Source of the DNA: CAWBCR01 sp963787375
Lineage (GTDB): Bacteria; Chloroflexota; Anaerolineae; Aggregatilineales; UBA3940
NCBI GenBank assembly: GCA_963787375.1
Contig: CAWBCR010000008.1
Location: forward strand, 1-64,000
DNA: 64,000 bases
Direction: 5' to 3'
This document shows positions 62,617-64,000 of this stretch, one piece after another. Both the position numbers and the translations under genes were made by a program. The notes below the pieces were generated by a model. It saw only the letters and a list, made by a program, of their open reading frames with translations. It did not search any database and had not been told where the DNA came from. Within the stretch, counting starts at the first letter, position 1. The number at the start of each line of letters is the position of its first letter.

Positions 62617-63033
62617 ATGGCACGCAAGAAGGCCATGCCGCGCGGGCTGCTCGAAGCCAGCCGACACCTGAGGCAAAGGGCCACGCCACCGGAAGACCTG
62701 TTATGGGCGCGCCTGCGTGATCGGCAGGTAGCTGGCAGCAAATTCCGGCGGCAGGCAGTGATCGGGAAGTTCGTAGGTGACTTCTACTGTCACGAGAGCC
62801 GCCTGATCGTCGAGCTGGATGGCAGCGTGCACGATATGCCAGAAGTCGCCGACCGCGACATCAGTCGTCAGACGTATCTCGAAGAGCAGGGTTACACGGT
62901 CATTCGCTTTCGCAACGACGAAGTTGAACGGGACATGAACATGGTACTGGAAACGATCCGCCATTACGTAAAAGACCCCCTTGCCACCGACCTCCCCTCT
63001 CCCTCCGGGAGAGGGGCCGGGGGTGAGGGTTAA
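62617..63033 (+). CDS. DUF559 protein (endonuclease-like)
   Basis: 138 residues. ARHLRQRATPPEDLLWARLRDRQV, FRRQAVIGKFVGDFY and LIVELDGSVHD form the DUF559 core (PD-(D/E)xK-like), then YLEEQGYTVIRFRNDEV. The last 14 residues (LPSPSGRGAGGEG) are encoded by a family A palindrome that starts at 62991. ATG 62617 is chosen over GTG 62584, which overlaps the murD stop. It sits between murD and ftsW with one base to the ftsW ATG. Confidence 0.75.
   Translation: MARKKAMPRGLLEASRHLRQRATPPEDLLWARLRDRQVAGSKFRRQAVIGKFVGDFYCHESRLIVELDGSVHDMPEVADRDISRQTYLEEQGYTVIRFRNDEVERDMNMVLETIRHYVKDPLATDLPSPSGRGAGGEG
62991..63030. repeat. Family A palindrome inside the DUF559 C-terminus
   Basis: CCCCTCTCCCTCCGGGAGAGGGG and CGGGGGTGAGGGT. 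Confidence 0.75.
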
Positions 63034-63034
63034 T

Positions 63035-64000
63035 ATGGCCACCACCACCTCCGATCAGGTTCCACAGCAGCAGGAGCAGGACGGCAGCCCGGTCGCGGCG
63101 GGAGCGCCTGCCGCCTTCGACTTCGACGTCTACCTCGTGCTGGTCGTCGCCGCGCTGATCGCCATCGGCCTGCTGATGGTGTACAGCACCACCTTCGACT
63201 GGAGCTACCTCCAGTATGGCTCGCCGGTGCGCATCTTTCTGAACCAGGTGCGCTCGGTCGCCATCGGCGTGACGATGATGGTCATCATGTGGCGCTTCGA
63301 CTACCGCATCCTGCGCGACCGGCGGGTGGCGCTGGCCATCATGGTCGTGACGATTGTCGCGCTGGGCGCGCTGCTGCTGCTCAACAATAATCTCAAGCTG
63401 GGCGCGCAGCGCTCGTTCATCGGCGGCTCGATCCAGCCCGGCGAGGCCGCCAAGCTGGCGGTGATCATCTATTTCGGCGCGTGGCTGGCCTCGCGGCAGG
63501 ACAAGCTGCACAACCTCGGCTACGGGTTGATCCCGTTCTCGATCCTCGTCGGCGCGGTCGGCGGCCTGATCGTTCTCCAGCCCGACCTGAGCACGGCGTT
63601 CATCATCATGATGACCGCCTGGACGATGTTCTTCCTGGCCGGGGCCAACATCGTCCAGATTCTGCTGGCAGGGGCCGGTGCCGGGGTGGTCGGCTATCTG
63701 CTGACCACCCAGTTCGATTATGCTCGCACCCGCCTGGTGGCCCACCTGCAAGCCATGCGCGACCTGCGCCAGGCGTCGTGGCACGTGCAGCAGGCGATCA
63801 TCGCCTTTACCGCGCCCGGTGAGCGGCCCGGTGGCTCCTTTTCGCCCAACTGGTTCGGCGTGGGGCTGGGCCAGAGCCGCCAGAAGTTCGGCTTCTTGCC
63901 TGCTGCCCACACCGACAGCATCTTCGCCATCATCGGCGAGGAGCTGGGATTGTTCGGCTGTCTGGTGGTGGTGACGTTGCTGGTGCTGTTCGTGTGGCGC
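63035..64000 (+). CDS. ftsW: SEDS-family glycosyltransferase (FtsW/RodA), 3' end cut off
   Basis: At least 322 residues, continuing beyond the window. Multi-span membrane protein with the SEDS features IALIAIGLLMVYSTTFDW, GAQRSFIGGSIQPGEAAKLA (conserved Gln-Pro-Glu-Lys region), VLQPDLSTAFII and the catalytic loop GGSFSPNWFGVGLGQSRQKFGFLPAAHTDSIFAIIGEELG. It polymerises septal glycan with PBP2/FtsI. Its place after murD suggests FtsW. TAAT separates it from the DUF559 stop, so translation is probably coupled. Confidence 0.92.
   Translation, partial: MATTTSDQVPQQQEQDGSPVAAGAPAAFDFDVYLVLVVAALIAIGLLMVYSTTFDWSYLQYGSPVRIFLNQVRSVAIGVTMMVIMWRFDYRILRDRRVALAIMVVTIVALGALLLLNNNLKLGAQRSFIGGSIQPGEAAKLAVIIYFGAWLASRQDKLHNLGYGLIPFSILVGAVGGLIVLQPDLSTAFIIMMTAWTMFFLAGANIVQILLAGAGAGVVGYLLTTQFDYARTRLVAHLQAMRDLRQASWHVQQAIIAFTAPGERPGGSFSPNWFGVGLGQSRQKFGFLPAAHTDSIFAIIGEELGLFGCLVVVTLLVLFVWR

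Overview
The window looks like a high-GC chromosome segment from a Chloroflexota (Anaerolineae-like) bacterium, probably a metagenome-derived genome. The evidence is lipoproteins with long Thr/Pro/Ala linkers after the lipobox Cys, an F420-dependent LLM oxidoreductase, DUF309, DUF89 and DUF885 proteins, and TACAAT-type promoters. This assignment is inference. No rRNA, tRNA or CRISPR array was found.

Layout. 1-3.1 kb: two tandem receiver-domain genes, a truncated TPR gene, and an AT-richer island with a Fic/Doc toxin and a proteasome-like protein. 3.2-3.8 kb: a well-formed promoter with a LexA-like box and no recognisable gene. 3.8-17 kb: asnS, a HEAT-repeat protein, two GT-C type membrane proteins, a DUF309 protein, a response regulator, moeA, a DUF89 protein, an SDR, an O-antigen-ligase-like protein and a threonine dehydratase. 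17-27 kb: moaA, a PadR regulator with a tungstate ABC transporter (tupABC), a Ser/Thr kinase, a DUF885 peptidase and a radical SAM protein resembling tungsten-oxidoreductase maturases. 27-31.8 kb: a Tat-exported amidase, a structured leader RNA candidate, an AhpD-like protein and a D12 adenine methylase. 31.9-39 kb: rsmH, ftsL-like, ftsI/PBP2, murF and mraY, with an HUH transposase and a toxin-antitoxin pair inserted after rsmH. 39-61 kb: accessory genes, including a divergent glycine dehydrogenase pair, a PIN toxin-antitoxin module, a glycoside hydrolase, acs, an AhpD-like gene with an in-frame UGA, a pentapeptide protein, a WXG100 protein with a repeat tail and a second proteasome-like protein. 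61-64 kb: murD and ftsW resume the cell-wall cluster; ftsW runs off the end.

Main points. (1) The AhpD-like gene at 53642-54220 has TGA exactly at the second Cys of CxxC, followed by a 7-bp hairpin with a GGT loop; it reads as a selenoprotein. (2) About a dozen recognisable genes contain single-base frameshifts, nearly all +1 and clustered in particular genes, while the long essential genes are intact. They may be assembly insertions, decay or recoding; the sequence alone cannot decide. (3) moaA, moeA, tupABC and the radical SAM protein suggest a tungsten or molybdenum pterin enzyme encoded elsewhere. (4) Two families of palindromic repeats recur through the intergenic regions, one of them directly upstream of the HUH transposase.
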